Assembly: GCA_002329075.1 (NCBI GenBank)
Contig: DCXR01000030.1
Location: forward strand, 4,291 to 13,231
Source of the DNA: Candidatus Neomicrothrix sp. UBA2131
GTDB taxonomy: Bacteria; Actinomycetota; Acidimicrobiia; Acidimicrobiales; MedAcidi-G1
DNA: 8,941 nucleotides
Reading direction: 5' to 3'
The translations under genes were made by a program, and so were the position numbers. This document shows, piece by piece, positions 7,286 through 8,941 of this stretch. The first letter of the stretch is position 1. Each line of letters begins with the position of its first letter. Under the pieces are notes generated by a model. That model saw only the letters and a program-made list of their open reading frames with translations, searched no databases and had not been told where the DNA came from.

Positions 7286-8155
7286 TCAGAGCCCGGCGTA
7301 CCAGTCGGCCAGGGCGGCGCCGATCTCGTCGGGACTGTCCTCCTGGACGAAGTGGGCGCCTGTCACGGTGACCTCGACCTGGTTCGGCCACATGCGGCAG
7401 AACTCGCGTTGGGTGCCGGTGAGGATCGCTCCCGGGTCGGCGTTCACGAACAACTTCGGTATCGGTGATCCGGCCAGGAACTCTGCGTAGTCGGCGACGA
7501 TCGCGACCACGTCGGTGGGCTCGCCCTCGATCGGGATCTCGCGGGGCCACGTCAGGGTCGGGCGCCGGGACTCACCCGGCTCGACGAAGGGGCGCCGGTA
7601 CTCGTCGTGCTCCTCGGTTGTGAGGTTGCGGACCATGGCGCTGGGCAGCACACCCTCGACGAAGAGGTTCTTCTCGAGCACCATCTCCTCGCCGGCCTCG
7701 GAACGGAAGCCCTGGAATATGCCCCGGGCGTTCTCGGGCCATTCATCCCATGAAGCGATGGGTCGGACGATGGCCTCCATGTAGCAGATGCCCTTCACGG
7801 CGTCGGGGTGCTGCCGAGCCCAGTCGAATCCGAGCGCCGAGCCCCAGTCGTGGACCACGAGCGTCACGTTCTCGTCGACCCCCAACTGCTCGAGGAGGTC
7901 GAACAGGTAGTCCCGGTGCTCGACGTAGCGGTACGAGCCGGGGCCGGAGTCGTCGAGCCTGTCTGAGTCGCCCTGGCCGATCAGGTCGGGGGCGATGCAC
8001 CGCCCGGCGCCCGCCACGTGGGGGATGACGTTGCGCCACAGGTACGACGACGTCGGGTTGCCGTGAAGGAAGACGATCGGGTCGCCGACGCCGACCTCGA
8101 CATACGCCATGCGCTTCCCGTGGACCTCACACAGCTGCTTCTCAGGAGTTTTCAT
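7286..8155 (-). CDS. dhaA: Haloalkane dehalogenase, HLD-II subfamily (DhaA/LinB/DmbA-like)
   Basis: Alpha/beta-hydrolase, 289 aa, that cleaves carbon-halogen bonds of haloalkanes to an alcohol, halide and proton; no signal peptide. The oxyanion/halide segment is HGNPTSSYLWRN (31-42) with Asn33. The nucleophile elbow is VHDWGSALGFDWAR with Asp103 and halide-binding Trp104. Glu127 in YMEAIV is the acid, and His268 in GAHFVQEDSPDEIG is the base. Asn33-Asp103 (70) and Asp103-Glu127 (24) equal the spacings I recall for LinB (38/108/132), the HLD-II pentad; one extra residue lies before His268. A cap-domain region (about 130-200) includes FRSEAGEEMVLEKNLFVEGVLPS and the conserved SRRPTLTWPREIPIEGEP. 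Its ATG overlaps the TGA of the upstream ABC ATPase gene (TCAT at 8152-8155), implying one mRNA with coupled translation. Similarity is strong enough to exclude a plain esterase or epoxide hydrolase. The natural substrate is unknown. Confidence 0.94.
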   Translation of the reverse strand: MKTPEKQLCEVHGKRMAYVEVGVGDPIVFLHGNPTSSYLWRNVIPHVAGAGRCIAPDLIGQGDSDRLDDSGPGSYRYVEHRDYLFDLLEQLGVDENVTLVVHDWGSALGFDWARQHPDAVKGICYMEAIVRPIASWDEWPENARGIFQGFRSEAGEEMVLEKNLFVEGVLPSAMVRNLTTEEHDEYRRPFVEPGESRRPTLTWPREIPIEGEPTDVVAIVADYAEFLAGSPIPKLFVNADPGAILTGTQREFCRMWPNQVEVTVTGAHFVQEDSPDEIGAALADWYAGL

Positions 8156-8940
8156 GTCCCATCACTACCAGCCCGGCGCACAGGCACGACGATCGGGCCC
8201 GCCTCGTCGGGCACCACCCGCACCCGGGCGCCGTAGTGGCTGGCAACCGCCTCCTCGGTGAGCACCTCGTCGGCAGATCCGGCGACCGCAACCTCGCCGG
8301 CGTCGAGCATCACCAGCCAGTCCGCGTACTGGCCGGCCAGGGTGAGGTCGTGCATCGTGGCCAGCACCGTCAGGTTGCGCTCACCACGCAGGCAGTCGAC
8401 GAGATCGAGCACCTCCTGCTGGTGGCCCACGTCGAGGGCGGTCGTCGGTTCGTCCAACAACAGCACCGGCGACTCCTGGGCCAGGGCCCTGGCGATCACG
8501 ATCCGCTGACGCTCCCCACCCGAGAGCGTGTCGACGGTCCGGTCGGCGAGCGGGCCGGCATCGAGGTCGGTGAGCGCCTTCACGGCCACGGCCAGGTCGG
8601 CGTCTCCCTCAGCCTCGAAGAAACCCAGGTGCGCCGTGCGCCCGAGCAGGACGTAGTCGACGACCCGCATCCCCGGCGGGATCACCGGCTCCTGGGGTAC
8701 AAGTGCCACCAGGCGGGCCAGCTCACGGCGGGACAGGTCGGCAAGGGGTCGGTCGCCCAGTGCAATGCTGCCGGTGGCCTCGACCATGCCACCCACGGCA
8801 CGCAGCAGGGTGCTCTTGCCGGCCCCGTTCGGGCCGACGACGGTCACCCACCCTCCCGGTGGAACCCACAGGTCGACGCCATGGAGGACCTCGACCTCGT
8901 CGAAGGCGACGAACACATTCCGGCAGGCGATTGAAGTCAC
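8152..8940 (-). CDS. ABC transporter ATP-binding protein, iron-siderophore/heme/cobalamin (FecCD-partner) type
   Basis: Cytoplasmic ATPase subunit of a metal-chelate importer, 262 aa. It has Walker A GPNGAGKST (36-44), Q-loop Gln83 in VPQEP, ABC signature LSGGE (139-143) and Walker B VLLLDEP (159-165). The D-loop region TTALD and H-loop His197 in TMHDLT complete it, so it should be active. The downstream wording ALDVGHQQEVLDLV, LLGRTAHLG in the helical domain and the C-terminal VRVVPDEAGPIVVPV are typical of FepC/HmuV/BtuD-like partners of FecCD permeases. The first visible codon is GTG at 8938-8940, one base from the window edge. The family fold begins within a few residues (IACRNVFVAFDEVEVL), so GTG is probably the true start, but an upstream start cannot be excluded. 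GTGA there could overlap the TGA of an upstream permease gene. Permease and binding protein are expected beyond 8941. Iron, heme and cobalamin cannot be told apart from this subunit alone. Confidence 0.9.
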   Translation of the reverse strand: MTSIACRNVFVAFDEVEVLHGVDLWVPPGGWVTVVGPNGAGKSTLLRAVGGMVEATGSIALGDRPLADLSRRELARLVALVPQEPVIPPGMRVVDYVLLGRTAHLGFFEAEGDADLAVAVKALTDLDAGPLADRTVDTLSGGERQRIVIARALAQESPVLLLDEPTTALDVGHQQEVLDLVDCLRGERNLTVLATMHDLTLAGQYADWLVMLDAGEVAVAGSADEVLTEEAVASHYGARVRVVPDEAGPIVVPVRRAGSDGT

Positions 8941-8941
8941 C

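Overview
The window is very GC-rich bacterial DNA, densely coded, with third codon positions strongly biased to G/C. A luciferase-like oxidoreductase of the F420-dependent type, a ribosome hibernation factor with two C-terminal modules, and start codons sitting directly downstream of -10-like hexamers all point to a high-GC actinobacterium. The gene set would fit an Acidimicrobiia-like lineage, but no RNA gene or ribosomal protein is present to settle this. Eight complete genes are visible. A ninth, at the right edge, is either complete from a GTG start or missing its first few codons. No stretch of 300 bases lacks a gene; the longest gap is 6385-6511.

Layout. Positions 3-959 (minus strand) hold a NPQPLH-type MaoC hydratase followed by a Fur-family metalloregulator. 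A divergent acetoacetyl-CoA synthetase starts at 1003 and runs to 2934. It converges with a histidine phosphatase (2931-3569, minus), and the two genes share the palindrome CTAG as their stop codons. Divergent from the phosphatase is a luciferase-like F420-type oxidoreductase (3617-4651, plus). Next come a single-chain class I [4Fe-4S] fumarase (4732-6384, plus) and a long ribosome hibernation factor (6512-7279, plus). The last block is on the minus strand: an iron-siderophore/heme/cobalamin-type ABC ATPase (8152-8940) overlaps by 4 bp the start of a haloalkane dehalogenase of the HLD-II subfamily (7286-8155).

How the genes may work together. The synthetase activates acetoacetate, and its divergent MaoC neighbour belongs to a family seen near branched-chain acid catabolism genes, so the left part may serve acetoacetate/branched-chain carbon use feeding the TCA cycle, to which the fumarase belongs. 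The hibernation factor is a stress or stationary-phase gene. The Fur regulator and the ABC ATPase both suggest metal homeostasis but lie 8 kb apart. No single novel multi-gene system is evident. The most notable signals are a repeated 'TA(C/G)G(C/T)T, 6-8 nt, ATG' start architecture that implies leaderless mRNAs, a hibernation factor whose dimerisation module is duplicated within one chain, and translational coupling of a haloalkane dehalogenase to a metal-uptake ATPase.
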